A stretch of 64,000 nucleotides of DNA from Thermodesulfovibrio thiophilus DSM 17215 (GTDB lineage: Bacteria > Nitrospirota > Thermodesulfovibrionia > Thermodesulfovibrionales > Thermodesulfovibrionaceae), in assembly GCF_000423865.1 (NCBI RefSeq), contig NZ_AUIU01000019.1, forward strand, positions 1 through 64,000. The letters are read 5' to 3'. The notes below the pieces were generated by a model that worked only from the letters and a program-made list of their open reading frames with translations, made no database searches and was not told the DNA's origin. The position numbers were made by a program, and so were the translations under genes. Below, piece by piece: positions 8,404-17,732 of this stretch (the first letter of the stretch is position 1; every line of letters starts with the position of its first letter).

Positions 8404-9458
8404 TATCTGATTTTTCTTAAAAATTCTTCTATATCAAATTCACTACTGACAACTTCTTTTGCTTTTATTGCTTTATCTTTTTCTCTTATTACAGCTTTTC
8501 CCATAAGCTTTTCCATTCTATCAACAGCTGCGAATGTATCCATTGGAGTAACAACAATCGGGATTCCTTTAGCCTTTGCTATTCCACTGACTGTCTCATT
8601 CACATGCATTCCACCTGTGAGAATTAAACACTTTGTTGATGTTTCCATTGCAACAATTTGAATGTCAGTCCTGTGAATTCCTGTTATAACAGCTTTATTT
8701 GGAGTTCTTAAAAAGTATGAAAGTGCTGTTTCAGGGTCCATTGCTCCTATGGAAAGATTTTCAACAAATTCATCAAGCTTATCCTCACAGCATACAAGAC
8801 CACCATTTACAGCTTCCATTAGTCTTCTTACTGTAACAGCCTCAAGAAACTTATCCTTTTTGAAGACTCCCAAAATCTTTATACCCTTTCCCTCAATAAA
8901 TGGAATTACTTTTTCCTTAACATGATGGAACTGTTCAGGAACAATTTTATTTATAACTGCACCAATAAATCTATCACCAACTAGCTGTCTTATCCCGAAT
9001 ATATCATCCATAGCTAGATCACTATCCCAGTGTTGAATGGCTATAACTTTTCCATTTGTTTCGTTTAGTAGACCTATAGCATCAATACCAAGAGTGAAAC
9101 CTTCAAATATATTATTAGAACCAACTACTATCACAAAGTCTTTAGTACTCTGTTTTGAAAAGGAATTAAGAACTTTTTCTTTTACCTTTAAATCTGAACC
9201 CTCAAAAAGTCTGTACTGTGTTTCATAAGTAAAAACAAACGGAGATATCACATTTAAGGGTTCTTCAAGCCCTAATAGTTCCTTTATAAAAACTGCTTCC
9301 TCATCAAATACTTCATCCCCTTTTTTCAAAGGAATTCTTCCAAGAGGCCTTATATAGCCCACTTTAAATCCACGTTCCTTAAGAGTAAGAGCCAACCCTA
9401 ATGCGAAGAAATTTTTCCCCGTAAAAGCTCGATTTGATATTATAAAAATTGGAATCAT
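8403..9458 (-). CDS. P-loop and DRTGG-domain protein (Pta N-terminal-like)
   Basis: The N-terminal half is a BioD/CobQ-like P-loop fold ([20 protein letters not shown], then [18 protein letters not shown]). From about residue 210 it carries a DRTGG domain ([18 protein letters not shown] to [13 protein letters not shown]). This is the regulatory half of long phosphotransacetylases without the catalytic domain. It precedes an ADP-forming acetate-CoA ligase, so a sensory or regulatory role in acetyl-CoA/acetate metabolism is likely. I chose the Met at 9458 because GGAGG lies just ahead of it; the Met four codons earlier contains that site. Confidence 0.75.
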   Translation of the reverse strand: MIPIFIISNRAFTGKNFFALGLALTLKERGFKVGYIRPLGRIPLKKGDEVFDEEAVFIKELLGLEEPLNVISPFVFTYETQYRLFEGSDLKVKEKVLNSFSKQSTKDFVIVVGSNNIFEGFTLGIDAIGLLNETNGKVIAIQHWDSDLAMDDIFGIRQLVGDRFIGAVINKIVPEQFHHVKEKVIPFIEGKGIKILGVFKKDKFLEAVTVRRLMEAVNGGLVCCEDKLDEFVENLSIGAMDPETALSYFLRTPNKAVITGIHRTDIQIVAMETSTKCLILTGGMHVNETVSGIAKAKGIPIVVTPMDTFAAVDRMEKLMGKAVIREKDKAIKAKEVVSSEFDIEEFLRKIR

Positions 9459-9480
9459 TTTATCCTCCATATTTTTACTT

Positions 9481-11568
9481 TTAAATTATTATTCTTGCAT
9501 CCAGTCCAATTCCACCATTATTGAATACCATATATGGATTAATATCAATCTCTTTAATTATGGGGAAATCCTGAACGAGTGCAGAAAGTTTTCTAATGCA
9601 ACTCGCTATATCTGCTTTGTCATAAGGTTTTTCACCTCTTACTCCATCAAGAATTCTACTTCCTTTAGTTTCATTTATCATCTCAACTGCTTCTTCTTCA
9701 GATACAGGGACTATTCTGAAAGAAACATCTTTAAGCACTTCCACATAAATTCCTCCGAGCCCAAACATAATCATATGACCGAAACTTCTATCATAACTCA
9801 CGCCAAGAATAACTTCTTTACCACCAGAAACCATTTCATATATCATCACACCTTCTATATATGCATCGGGCATAAATCTTTTAACATTTGTTGTAATCTC
9901 AACAAAAGCATTATAAACTGCTTTCTCATTATTAAGATTTATCTTTACGCCACCAACATCAGTTTTGTGAAGAATATGCGGAGAGGAAACCTTCATAACA
10001 ACTGGATAACCAATCCTTTCTGCTATAGCGACTGCCTCCATAGGCGTTTTTGCAAGCGCTCTTTCAGGAAAAGAAAATCCATAAAGAGACAGTATCTGCA
10101 TTGCCTCTTCTCCACCTATCTCAGAAATTCCCTGTGTCTGCAACTTTTGCAATATCTCAGCTACTTTTTTAATATTTTCTTCTGGCATTTTTATAGGACT
10201 TCCATCAGACATCTTTTTATTATTCATTTCAACAAAATCAATGAGTCTTCTATATGCATTAATTGCAATAGAAGGATCACTAAAACATGGAATCCTCATA
10301 TTTTTAAGTTTAGTTATAGCATTTTTTACTCTCTTACCACCAATAAATGTTGCAAAAACAGGTTTATCTGTATTTTGAGATGAATTTACTATTACATCTG
10401 CAATGTTGTCAACATCGGTAACTGCCTGAGGCGTAAGTATCACACAAACTCCTTCTACAACCTCATCTTTCAGAGCTTGATCAAGAACAATTTGATATCT
10501 CTCTGATGTGGCATCACCAATTATATCAACAGGATTATAAAGAGATACTGTTGAGGGAAGTTTTTCTGCTATGGCATCTATTGAATTTCTGGTCATTGGG
10601 TCAAGTTTTATTCCCATTTTATCTGCTGTATCTGCCGCAATTATTCCTGGACCCCCTGCATTTGTAATAATAAGAAGTCTTCTACCTTTGGGATTTCTTT
10701 TTGAAATAAACATTTCAGCTGTTTCAAAAAGTTCCTGAATACTAGAAACTCTTATAATGCCTGTTTTTCTGAAAGCCTCTGTAAAAGCTCTATCAGAGCC
10801 TGCAAGTGCTCCTGTATGCGAAGAAGCAGCTCTTGCACCTGCTACTGTTGCACCGGACTTGATAAGTATTACTGGTTTGACTTTTGTCACTTCTCTGGCT
10901 ATCTGTAAAAATTTTTTGCCATCTATAACATCTTCAATATAACCAATAATTACATCTGTATCTGGATCTTTTGCAAAATATTCTAAAAAATCTATTTCAT
11001 TCAAATCGGCTTTATTACCAAAACTTACAAATTTTGAAAAACCGAAATTGTTCTCTACTGCCCAGTCTATTATTGCAACGCCTAATGCTCCTGATTGCGA
11101 AAATAGAGCAACCCTTCCATCAGGAGGTAAATCTGGAGCAAAAGAAGCATTCATTTTATTTGTAGTATTGATTACACCGAGACAGTTTGGACCAACCATT
11201 TTCATTCCTGATGATCTTACAATTTCAACTATCTCTCCTTCTCTTGTAACGCCATCTCCACCAACTTCTTTAAAACCTGCTGTAATTACAATAACACCCT
11301 TCACTCCTGCCTGAGCACAATCTTTTAAGGACTCTTTAACTGCTTTAGCCGGTATTACAATAATTGCGAGATCTACTTTATCAGGTATCGCTGATACTGA
11401 AGGGTAACAAGGAAGAGAAAATATCTCTGTCCTTCCAGGATTTACAGGATATATTTTACCTTTGTACCCATTTATAAGATTTTTCAGAATAGCATAACCT
11501 ACTTTTTTCTCTTCTGCAGAAGCACCAATTACAGCTATAGAAGATGGATTAAAAATAAAATCAATCAT
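9481..11568 (-). CDS. Acetate--CoA ligase (ADP-forming), fused alpha and beta subunits
   Basis: Interconverts acyl-CoA plus ADP and Pi with acid plus CoA and ATP. Order: CoA-binding Rossmann domain (SSIAVIGASAEEKKVGYAIL), CoA-ligase domains with the likely phospho-His in AASSHTGALAGSDRAF (about 255), a flexible linker, then an ATP-grasp domain (about 475-695) with VVMKVSSPHILHKTDVGGV. At 695 residues alpha and beta are fused in one chain, common in anaerobes. It allows ATP gain from acetyl-CoA or acetate use. It is coupled with the DRTGG protein downstream. Confidence 0.92.
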   Translation of the reverse strand: MIDFIFNPSSIAVIGASAEEKKVGYAILKNLINGYKGKIYPVNPGRTEIFSLPCYPSVSAIPDKVDLAIIVIPAKAVKESLKDCAQAGVKGVIVITAGFKEVGGDGVTREGEIVEIVRSSGMKMVGPNCLGVINTTNKMNASFAPDLPPDGRVALFSQSGALGVAIIDWAVENNFGFSKFVSFGNKADLNEIDFLEYFAKDPDTDVIIGYIEDVIDGKKFLQIAREVTKVKPVILIKSGATVAGARAASSHTGALAGSDRAFTEAFRKTGIIRVSSIQELFETAEMFISKRNPKGRRLLIITNAGGPGIIAADTADKMGIKLDPMTRNSIDAIAEKLPSTVSLYNPVDIIGDATSERYQIVLDQALKDEVVEGVCVILTPQAVTDVDNIADVIVNSSQNTDKPVFATFIGGKRVKNAITKLKNMRIPCFSDPSIAINAYRRLIDFVEMNNKKMSDGSPIKMPEENIKKVAEILQKLQTQGISEIGGEEAMQILSLYGFSFPERALAKTPMEAVAIAERIGYPVVMKVSSPHILHKTDVGGVKINLNNEKAVYNAFVEITTNVKRFMPDAYIEGVMIYEMVSGGKEVILGVSYDRSFGHMIMFGLGGIYVEVLKDVSFRIVPVSEEEAVEMINETKGSRILDGVRGEKPYDKADIASCIRKLSALVQDFPIIKEIDINPYMVFNNGGIGLDARIII

Positions 11569-11615
11569 ATTAAATAATTTAGCATAAATAGAGAAGCAAT
11601 TAAAATAGGAATTAT

Positions 11616-12560
11616 CTATTTTTTTATTAAATTTTCTTTTACTCTTATAAAATTTGTAATTATTTTATTTACAGGGACTGATAAATTACACTCGTTTGCA
11701 AGTCTTACAATGGCTCCATTTAATGCATCTATTTCGGTTTTTTTACCTTGTTTTATATCATAATACATTGAAGGGAAATGTTTTACTGTTGGAGGAAGCA
11801 GATTTTCATAAAAATAGCTGAGATATTCTTTATAATCCGTCCAATTAAGTTTTATTCCTTTTGCTTTAGTTGTATAAAAAATCTCTTCAATTATTTTATT
11901 CATTATTAACCTTGTTTCTTCATTGTCTGCAAGCACTCCATATGTACATTCAAGAATAGCTCCTAGAGGATTCAAAGCTGAATTATAAATAATTTTGTCC
12001 CACAGTATGGCATAAACATCTTTAGACACTCTTGTAGGAAGTCCTGCTTTATTAAAAGCATTGTCAATCTCTTTTAATTTTTCTTCAGAAATTGCATTAT
12101 CAGGTTGCCCGATAACAATATCATCAGCAAATACAGTTACTTCTGCAACTCCTATCTCAATAGTTTTGGCACCGAATATAATTCTTGAAAGAATCACTCT
12201 TTCCTTACCAATTAAAGAACTCGCTATTTCATAATTTCCATATCCATTCTGGGCCAGCAATACCACAGTATTCTGTGTCAGAATACTTTTAAGCTGATTT
12301 ATTACAAGCTCTGTATCATAAGCTTTTACACAAACTATTACAAGGTCAATTGGATAGCTCTTTATGTGCTGGATATCAGTAAAAATACCATCCAGCTTAG
12401 CCTGTTTTTGCCCAAAAACTCCATAAATTTTTAATAGATTGTTCTTTATTTTTGCAATATATTTTTCTTTTGTTAATCCAAATACCTCATGTCCTGAGGC
12501 TTTAAGAGATGTTGCAAAAACAGTTCCAATAGCACCTAATCCAAAAACTAAAATACGCAT
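11616..12560 (-). CDS. panE: 2-dehydropantoate 2-reductase
   Basis: NADPH-dependent ketopantoate reduction in the pantothenate/CoA pathway. It has an N-terminal Rossmann fold (RILVFGLGAIGTVFATSL), the motif DLVIVCVKAYDTE, LLAQNGYGN (about 104) and the catalytic Lys region LWDKIIYNSALNPLGAI (about 188). At 314 residues it is the usual size. coaX at 3.3 kb acts in the same pathway. Some family members are ApbA-like reductases of other ketoacids, so the substrate is inferred. Confidence 0.88.
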   Translation of the reverse strand: MRILVFGLGAIGTVFATSLKASGHEVFGLTKEKYIAKIKNNLLKIYGVFGQKQAKLDGIFTDIQHIKSYPIDLVIVCVKAYDTELVINQLKSILTQNTVVLLAQNGYGNYEIASSLIGKERVILSRIIFGAKTIEIGVAEVTVFADDIVIGQPDNAISEEKLKEIDNAFNKAGLPTRVSKDVYAILWDKIIYNSALNPLGAILECTYGVLADNEETRLIMNKIIEEIFYTTKAKGIKLNWTDYKEYLSYFYENLLPPTVKHFPSMYYDIKQGKKTEIDALNGAIVRLANECNLSVPVNKIITNFIRVKENLIKK

Positions 12561-12572
12561 GATTATTCTTCT

Positions 12573-14792
12573 TTACTTTGGCATAATTGAATCAACTCCT
12601 GTGGATGAAGGAGTCTTTAATGATTCATCAGATTCATCAGATTCACTAGGTTCAGAAGGTTTCTGCATTGTATCAGGATTAATAAAATCCTGCACCTCTT
12701 TTTTAGCAAGAGCTTCTTTCATAAATTGAGCCCATATTGGTGCAGATACTCTGCCACCAGCTTCTCCATGAGCAAGACTTTTTCTCATATCATCATAACC
12801 AACCCATACTCCTGCAACAAGCTGGGGCGTATAACCTACAAACCATGCATCCTTAAAATCATTGCTGGTTCCGGTTTTTCCTGCAACAGGTCTACCTATA
12901 TTTGCTCTTGTGCCTGTTCCATAAGAAATTACATCCCTTAGCATATTGGTTACAGTATAAGCAACCTGAGCCGCTAAAACATCCTCTACTTCAGGTTCAT
13001 TTCTAACTAAAATTTTACCTAAACCATCAGTAACATATTTTATGGCAATTGGCTTAATTTTTTTACCACCATTGGCAAAAACAGCATATGCTGAAGTCAA
13101 TTCCAAAGGTGAAAGGCTAACACTTCCAAGAGCAATTGTGAGGTCAGAAGGCATTTCAGATTTTATTCCTGCTCTTCGGGCGAGCTCAATAATAGAATTC
13201 ACTCCTACCATTTCAGCCAGTTTTACAGTGGGCACATTTCGTGAATAGGCAAGAGCTGTTCTCAATGATATTTCTCCCCAGAATTCTCCATCATAGTTTG
13301 AGGGAGACCACTCTTTAAGCCCTGTTCTATAACTTATTGGTTCATCAGGAATGGTGCTATCAGGAGTAAATCCCTTTTCTATGGCAGCAGCATAAACAAA
13401 AGGCTTGAAGGCACTCCCTGGTTGTCTCTTTGCAAAAACTGCTCTGTTAAACTCCCCCTTCTGAAAGCTATATCCTCCAACCATTGCTCTTATATAGCCA
13501 GTCTGTGGCTCTAAAGCTACGATAGCTCCTTCTATTTCTGTATCCTGCTCAAGAGAAAAAAGAATTTCTTTCCCCACCGCTTTGAATTTAACCATTATTA
13601 CATCTCCGGGTTGCAATATGTCTGTCAGTTTAAAATTTTTAATAACTTTAACTTTGCCTGCCTGGTCAAGAACTCTGCTTGCCCACATAGCATCACTTAT
13701 AAGAAGTCTTCCTTTGAGTCCTCGTGCTTTAATAATAGCCTGGTTACTTGAAACAGAAAGAACAACCCCTCTTGCAATATCGCCCTGAGAAGGATAAAAG
13801 GCGATTTTTTCTTCTTCTTTTTCTTCTTTTTTTATTGATACTTTATCAACTGGACCTCGCCAGCCAATTCTTTTATCAATATCTCTGAGTCCTTCTTGTA
13901 ATGCTCTTTGAGCAGATATCTGAGCCTGAGGGTCAAGAGTTGTATAAACTTTTAAATTTCCTTTGTATATTTTTTCAATATCAAAATTTTCTTCGAGCTG
14001 TTTTCTCACATACTCAAGAAAATAATTGTAATTTTCAGTTGAAATTCTCAGCGAACTTAAATGAATTGGTTGAGAAAAAGATCTTTTTCTTTCATTAGGA
14101 GTAATTAATTCCTCACTTTCCATTCTTTCAAGAACTACTTCTTGACGTTGTTTTGCTTTAACAAGGTCATTATATGGAGAATAAATATTAGGTGCTCTTA
14201 TTAGTCCTGCAAGCAAAGCTGCTTCAGGAAGTGTTATCTGGTGTACAGACTTGCCAAAATATATTCTTGATGCCATCTCAACCCCGTATGCACCGTGTCC
14301 AAAATAAACATTATTAAGATACAGTTCAAGAATTTTTTCCTTGTTTAATTCTTTTTCAATTTTCATTGCAAGATAGGCTTCTTTAATTTTTCGTGAAAGA
14401 GTTTTTTCAGGCGTAAGGAACATAATTTTCGCAAGTTGTTGTGTAATTGTACTACCACCTTCTTTAAGACTCATATGTAAAATATCTGTTACAACAGCCC
14501 TGCCTATTCCAATATAGTCAATACCTTTATGTTTCCAGAAACGACTGTCTTCTGTAGCAACCACAGCATCTATAAGATACTTAGGAATCTGCTTGAAAGG
14601 TATATATATACCTTTCTGGATTTTAAACTCTCCAATTAAACGGCCATCCTCTGCATAGACTTTTGTTCCCTGTGGCATCTTTACTTTATCAAAGTCTTTT
14701 ATTGATGGTATATCTCTAAATAAAGCAAATCCTGCACCTGCAACAAATGCTATAAAAACAATAACAGTAATTATAATGATTTTAATTTTCAT
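12573..14792 (-). CDS. Penicillin-binding protein 1A, bifunctional
   Basis: Polymerises and cross-links peptidoglycan. One N-terminal membrane helix is followed by a glycosyltransferase domain (EDSRFWKHKGID and GGSTITQQLAK), an OB-like linker, and a transpeptidase with SAFK (catalytic Ser in RQPGSAFKPF), SRN (AYSRNVPTVK) and KTG (AGKTGTSNDF). The C-terminal tail is an acidic Ser/Asp/Glu stretch. I chose the ATG at 14792. A TTG at 14840 would add 16 residues and overlap the promoter. A TATAAT ends 7 bases before the ATG, so the message may be leaderless. Confidence 0.92.
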   Translation of the reverse strand: MKIKIIIITVIVFIAFVAGAGFALFRDIPSIKDFDKVKMPQGTKVYAEDGRLIGEFKIQKGIYIPFKQIPKYLIDAVVATEDSRFWKHKGIDYIGIGRAVVTDILHMSLKEGGSTITQQLAKIMFLTPEKTLSRKIKEAYLAMKIEKELNKEKILELYLNNVYFGHGAYGVEMASRIYFGKSVHQITLPEAALLAGLIRAPNIYSPYNDLVKAKQRQEVVLERMESEELITPNERKRSFSQPIHLSSLRISTENYNYFLEYVRKQLEENFDIEKIYKGNLKVYTTLDPQAQISAQRALQEGLRDIDKRIGWRGPVDKVSIKKEEKEEEKIAFYPSQGDIARGVVLSVSSNQAIIKARGLKGRLLISDAMWASRVLDQAGKVKVIKNFKLTDILQPGDVIMVKFKAVGKEILFSLEQDTEIEGAIVALEPQTGYIRAMVGGYSFQKGEFNRAVFAKRQPGSAFKPFVYAAAIEKGFTPDSTIPDEPISYRTGLKEWSPSNYDGEFWGEISLRTALAYSRNVPTVKLAEMVGVNSIIELARRAGIKSEMPSDLTIALGSVSLSPLELTSAYAVFANGGKKIKPIAIKYVTDGLGKILVRNEPEVEDVLAAQVAYTVTNMLRDVISYGTGTRANIGRPVAGKTGTSNDFKDAWFVGYTPQLVAGVWVGYDDMRKSLAHGEAGGRVSAPIWAQFMKEALAKKEVQDFINPDTMQKPSEPSESDESDESLKTPSSTGVDSIMPK

Positions 14793-14799
14793 GAAAATT

Positions 14800-14829
14800 A
14801 TTATAACCCTAATTTGCTGAGAGAGTAAA
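14800..14829 (-). promoter_or_regulatory. Promoter of the PBP1A gene
   Basis: On the minus strand TATAAT (14805-14800) is preceded by TTTACT at a spacing of 18. The predicted transcription start falls at or next to the ATG at 14792, and no ribosome binding site is visible. Confidence 0.45.
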
Positions 14830-14909
14830 ACTGAATACAAATTTTAGACCAATAGATTGGCTGTATAAGAAATTTTTTACAATAGAACAGAAACGAAAAA
14901 TAACTTACA

Positions 14910-14939
14910 GTGACATGTATCTTATCAATTCGTTATTAT
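14910..14939 (+). promoter_or_regulatory. Promoter of the MobB-like/heme operon
   Basis: GTGACA (14910-14915) and TATTAT (14934-14939) are spaced by 18. The ATG follows 5 bases after the -10 element, so transcription would begin at or close to the start codon. No Shine-Dalgarno sequence is present. Confidence 0.45.
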
Positions 14940-14944
14940 AGAGT

Positions 14945-15658
14945 ATGTTTTTTTCATTAAGTATCGGAATTGGCGGAATTAGAAGCGGAGTTGGCAAGAC
15001 TTATCTTATTGAAAGCCTGATAGCTGAGTTAAAAAGACGATATGGTACAGCACTAAAAATATTTGCAGCAAAATATACCAGAACCTCTCTTTATTCATGC
15101 ATTATTAAAGACTCATCCGTAATTAGTCAATCTGGTAAAGACACCTCGAGAATGAAAAAAGCAGGTGCAGATTTTGTTTACTGGGTAAAATCAACTGACA
15201 AGGACCTGCCAGAGATTGGGAAGAATTTAAAGAATATTATTCATAACATTATGGAAGATATTAGTTCTAATAAAAATATTGTTCTTAATTGTAATACAAA
15301 ATATGTTCTCATCATTGAAGGGAATTCTCTGGTAAGAATAATGCGGCCAGATGTTATAATATTTCTTAAAGATGATACCAAAGACAATATAAAACCTTCT
15401 GCAAAATCTGTTATTGAAATAGCAGATATTGTCCTTAAAAAACCGTATAATCTGGAGGATGTTATGGCAGAGATTGAAAATGTTGAGATTAAAAAAAAGA
15501 TTCACCAGCTTCTGCAGGAAAGAAGTAACAGTGGTAGAATTACCTGCACTGAAGCAAGAAAAATAGCTGAAGAACTTGCAGTGCCATATATTGAAGTTGG
15601 AAGAATAGCCAATGAATTAAATATAAAAATTCGCAAATGTGAGCTGGGTTGTTTTTAA
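14945..15658 (+). CDS. MobB-like P-loop protein with an extra C-terminal Cys domain
   Basis: The N-terminal part resembles MobB-type GTP-binding proteins of molybdenum cofactor synthesis: P-loop GGIRSGVGKTYLIESLI (about 9-25), DTSRMKKAGADFVYWV (about 60-75), and VLIIEGNSL (about 120). The last 55 residues form a separate small domain (ITCTEARKIAEELAVPYIEV to CELGCF) with two Cys at the very end. The domain looks like a helical DNA- or cofactor-binding unit; its role is unknown. Being first in a heme operon is odd for a molybdenum gene, so a tetrapyrrole- or metal-related function is possible. Confidence 0.65.
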   Translation: MFFSLSIGIGGIRSGVGKTYLIESLIAELKRRYGTALKIFAAKYTRTSLYSCIIKDSSVISQSGKDTSRMKKAGADFVYWVKSTDKDLPEIGKNLKNIIHNIMEDISSNKNIVLNCNTKYVLIIEGNSLVRIMRPDVIIFLKDDTKDNIKPSAKSVIEIADIVLKKPYNLEDVMAEIENVEIKKKIHQLLQERSNSGRITCTEARKIAEELAVPYIEVGRIANELNIKIRKCELGCF

Positions 15659-16470
15659 TGGGAACTCTTTTTTTTGAAATTGCATTAACTCTTTATTTTG
15701 CAGGATTTCTTCTCAGTATTTCTGAGCTTGTAAGAAAAAAAACAGATTTTGAAAAAATCATATTTATTCTCTGCCTATCAGGATTTGTTTTACATACAGT
15801 TTATCTGGCTGTAAGGTATATCATTTCAGGTCAGGCGCCTGTATTTTCAATGCATGAAGCCACTTCTTTTTTTGCCTGGAGTATCTTATCAGTCTCCATA
15901 TTCATCAATTATTTTTACAGAACAAAAATTTTAAATTTCGGGATAATTCTCAGTTTTCTATTGATGTTTATAAGCGCTTTCTTCTCAAGAAGCATTCCAA
16001 TTATCAAACCTGAGTTGAGAAGTCCGTTGATTGATCTTCATGCAATTCTGGCTTTGTTTGGCATAGCGTTGTTCAGCATTGCCTTCATTTTCAGTATTCT
16101 TTATCTCATTCAGGAAAAATCAGTTAAGTCCAAAAAATTTGGAGGTTTTGAAAAAATCCTGCCAAGTCTTGAAATTCTTGATAGAGTGAACTACCGGTTA
16201 ATATTCTGGGGATTTCCTGTTTATACAGTTGCACTTTTATTTGGCTTGATAAAATATTTACATCTAGGTGGAATTGTATTTGATCCAAAACAGGTATGCA
16301 GTTTTATTACATGGATTGTATACCTTGCAATATTTTATTTAATGGTTAAGGGAGACTGGAGGAAAAAAAAAGCTGCATATCTTACAATTATCGGCTTTCT
16401 TCTAGTAATAATTGGTTTTTTTGGTGTAAATCTTTTAACAGAGAGCTTTCATAGAAAACTATGGGCTTAA
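15658..16470 (+). CDS. CcsA/HemX-type cytochrome c assembly membrane protein
   Basis: About 270 residues with eight predicted membrane helices. The conserved Trp-containing segment is weak here (FAWSILSVSIF), but the His-bearing loops SMHEATSFF (about 64) and LIDLHAILALFGIALFS (about 120) are present. CcsA-like proteins handle heme during cytochrome c maturation. The related HemX sits upstream of hemA in many bacteria and affects GluTR level, as the order here suggests. The start is the ATG overlapping the previous stop (TAATG). Confidence 0.8.
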   Translation: MGTLFFEIALTLYFAGFLLSISELVRKKTDFEKIIFILCLSGFVLHTVYLAVRYIISGQAPVFSMHEATSFFAWSILSVSIFINYFYRTKILNFGIILSFLLMFISAFFSRSIPIIKPELRSPLIDLHAILALFGIALFSIAFIFSILYLIQEKSVKSKKFGGFEKILPSLEILDRVNYRLIFWGFPVYTVALLFGLIKYLHLGGIVFDPKQVCSFITWIVYLAIFYLMVKGDWRKKKAAYLTIIGFLLVIIGFFGVNLLTESFHRKLWA

Positions 16471-17732
16471 TAGTTGTTGGATTAAATCATAAAACAGCAC
16501 CTGTTGAAATAAGAGAAAAGCTTGCGTTTAATACAGAGGAGTCAACAAGAGAGGCTTTAAAAAAGCTAATCAAGCTCGAATCTGTTGGGGAAGTTGTTAT
16601 TTTTTCAACATGTAACAGAGTTGAGATATATATCTACTCTGAAAAACAATCTGAAATAGCTGATGTGATAAAGGAGTTTCTAGCTAAGTTTCATCAAATT
16701 GACATTACAGATTTTGAAAAATATCTCTATGCCTATACAGATAGAGATGCTGTAATGCATCTATTCAGAGTTGCATCTAGCTTAGACTCAATGATTGTTG
16801 GTGAACCTCAGATAACAGGCCAGGTCAAAGCATCTTATGAAATAGCTCTTTCAGAAAGGACAACCTCGCTTATTCTTAATCATTTAATGAATAGAGCTCT
16901 TTTTACTGCAAAAAGAGTGAGAAATGAAACTCGCATAGGAGAAAATCCAGTATCTGTAAGCTATGCTGCCGTCGATTTAATAAAGAAAGTATTTCACAAA
17001 CTTGATAAGAAATCAGTTCTTCTTATAGGTGCTGGAGAAATGGCAGAGCTTGCAATGAAACATTTAATCAGTAGTGGTATAAAAAATATTTTTGTAACAA
17101 ATAGAACATATAAAAAGGCAGAAGAGCTCGCAATTAAGTTTCATGGAGTTGCAACTCTGTTTGAGAATTTAAAGCAGGAACTTGTAAGCGTTGATATTGT
17201 AATCTGCTCTACTAATGCGCCTTACTATGTAATCAATAAAGAAATCATTAAGGAAATAATGTCGCGGAGAAAGTATAAGCCTCTGTTTTTTATTGATATC
17301 TCTGTTCCAAGAAACATAGATCCAGCCTGTGATGAAGTTGATAATGTTTATCTATATAATATTGATGACCTTCAGAATGTTGTTGACAGTAATCTATTTG
17401 AAAGGGGAAAAGAGGCAGAGAAGGCACTAAAGATTGTGGAGGAAGAAACTGAAAAATTTTTCCAGTGGATCAGTTCGTTGCAATCTGTTCCAGTAATAGT
17501 ATCAATCAGAACCCGAGCAGAGCAGCTCAGACAGGAGGAGTTTGAAAAATTCAAAAATCGTTTTAAGGATTTGTCACCTGAGGTTTTAAGTTCAATTGAT
17601 TATCTAACTCAGAGTATTCTCAATAAAATTATGCATTCTCCAACAATAGCATTAAAAAATAACTGCGAAGATAAAGAAATACTCATTTTTGCAGCAAGGA
17701 GGTTGTTCGGACTTGACAGTGACGAAGAATAA
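16461..17732 (+). CDS. hemA: Glutamyl-tRNA reductase
   Basis: First committed step of C5-pathway tetrapyrrole synthesis. The N-terminal catalytic domain starts GLIVVGLNHKTAPVEIREKL, with the nucleophile Cys in STCNRVEIY (about 49). An NADPH Rossmann domain follows (VLLIGAGEMAELAMKHL, about 184) and then a helical dimerisation domain. 423 residues. It overlaps ccsA by 10 bases and hemC by 20, so the operon is tightly coupled. Confidence 0.96.
   Translation: MGLIVVGLNHKTAPVEIREKLAFNTEESTREALKKLIKLESVGEVVIFSTCNRVEIYIYSEKQSEIADVIKEFLAKFHQIDITDFEKYLYAYTDRDAVMHLFRVASSLDSMIVGEPQITGQVKASYEIALSERTTSLILNHLMNRALFTAKRVRNETRIGENPVSVSYAAVDLIKKVFHKLDKKSVLLIGAGEMAELAMKHLISSGIKNIFVTNRTYKKAEELAIKFHGVATLFENLKQELVSVDIVICSTNAPYYVINKEIIKEIMSRRKYKPLFFIDISVPRNIDPACDEVDNVYLYNIDDLQNVVDSNLFERGKEAEKALKIVEEETEKFFQWISSLQSVPVIVSIRTRAEQLRQEEFEKFKNRFKDLSPEVLSSIDYLTQSILNKIMHSPTIALKNNCEDKEILIFAARRLFGLDSDEE

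Noticed and set aside
9775-10383. A 202-codon plus-strand frame
   Set aside because: It lies wholly inside the ADP-forming acetate-CoA ligase on the other strand and is rich in Cys, Asn and Ile with no recognisable domain.
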